A DNA stretch of 64,000 nt from Scatophagus argus (lineage: Eukaryota > Chordata > Actinopteri > Scatophagidae), in the NCBI RefSeq assembly GCF_020382885.2, contig NC_058495.1, positions 7,309,627-7,373,626 of the forward strand, given 5' to 3'. Below, piece after piece: positions 63,459-64,000 of the stretch (position 1 is its first letter; every line of letters begins with the position of its first letter). A program made the position numbers and the translations under genes. Below the pieces are notes generated by a model, which saw nothing but the letters and a program-made list of their open reading frames with translations, was not told the origin of the DNA and did no database searches.

Positions 63459-63508
<50 letters not shown>
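63459..63508. repeat. (CA)n microsatellite
   Basis: An uninterrupted CA run of about 50 bases in the eya2 intron; likely length-polymorphic. Confidence 0.95.
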
Positions 63509-63512
<4 letters not shown>

Positions 63513-64000
63513 CAAAGCACCCAAAGCATTCGCTTCCCACCTTTACTCTTATGCCAGAGTAGTTTGATATAAAAGACAGAGCGGGGAAAAGAACTGACAC
63601 ACTTTAGGACAGAGAGGGGTGCTGCATGATAGATGAGATAATGGAAGAGCTGTTAGAGGGGAGGGAATAAACTCCTCATGTGGATCTGCATTCACCTCTG
63701 GCTCACCAAGCTGGTGAAAACAACTGTCTTTCAACACACCCATTAGTCTTTCCTGCACGCTGGGCCTAGACTTGCCTTTACGTATAGGTCTAAACTTTGT
63801 AAGATTTTAATAGGCTGACTCTAATGGGAAGATCCAGGGCTCTTAAAAGTAGACAGAAAGCTGGACACAAAGTGGTGAAGTGGAGAAAAGAAATAAGCAG
63901 CATTATGGTGGTCAGAGGAGGATGTGTTAACTGCAAATTTGGGAGGGAGACAAGAAAAAAAAGAAAGAAAAAAGCATTGCTCGCTTGTAAGCTGTCTTGA

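Larger units (their letters stand above)
61166..64000 (-). other. eya2 intron reaching the window edge
   Basis: I searched the minus strand for the DLDET-containing EYA exon and did not find it, so the intron is at least 2.8 kb. It contains a CA run at 61189-61213, the Tc1-like remnant at 62.1-62.6 kb, and a long CA run at 63.46 kb; otherwise nothing recognised. Confidence 0.6.

Overview
The window is vertebrate nuclear DNA, almost certainly from a ray-finned (teleost, probably percomorph-like) fish. The genes have short exons with GT-AG introns and vertebrate-type proteins. The interspersed repeats are fish types: Tc1-like transposon ends, tRNA-derived SINEs, and LINE 3' tails that end in a polyadenylation-like signal plus (TCTA)n. 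I see no bacterial, viral or CRISPR content.

Layout. 1-960: 3' end of a LINE. 1.5-4.7 kb (+): a pancreatic elastase gene (CELA1 type). 4.7-17.6 kb: a stretch that looks empty but contains, on the minus strand, the colinear remains of a decayed glutaminase gene (GLS2 type, about 10.0-16.0 kb), broken up by a truncated Tc1-like element and SINE pieces. 17.7-20.2 kb (-): retinol dehydrogenase rdh5. 23.0-24.9 kb (-): bloc1s1. A divergent promoter region follows. 26.3-38.2 kb (+): the HECT E3 ubiquitin ligase itch, 23 coding exons. 38.2-45.4 kb: itch 3' flank with an old, diverged tandem repeat of about 1.1 kb, interrupted by LINE material. 45.4-46.5 kb (+): pxmp4. 49.3-54.5 kb (+): a transglutaminase (TGM5/TGM2 type). 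56.3-61.2 kb (-): the last seven coding exons of eya2, whose 5' part lies beyond the right edge.

Context. The left half (elastase 1, GLS2, RDH5, BLOC1S1) corresponds to genes of human 12q13. The right half (ITCH, PXMP4, TGM2 neighbourhood, EYA2) corresponds to human 20q11-q13. The junction of the two blocks is the bloc1s1/itch head-to-head promoter. The genes do not form one pathway: digestive protease, visual-cycle dehydrogenase, lysosome-related organelle/BORC subunit, ubiquitin ligase, peroxisomal membrane protein, protein crosslinker, and transcriptional coactivator/phosphatase. I found no novel multi-gene system. The most interesting observations are the buried glutaminase relic, the diverged tandem array between itch and pxmp4, a GC-AG intron in eya2, an inverted pair of YY1-like boxes at the divergent promoter, and the overlapping short upstream reading frames at the itch start codon.
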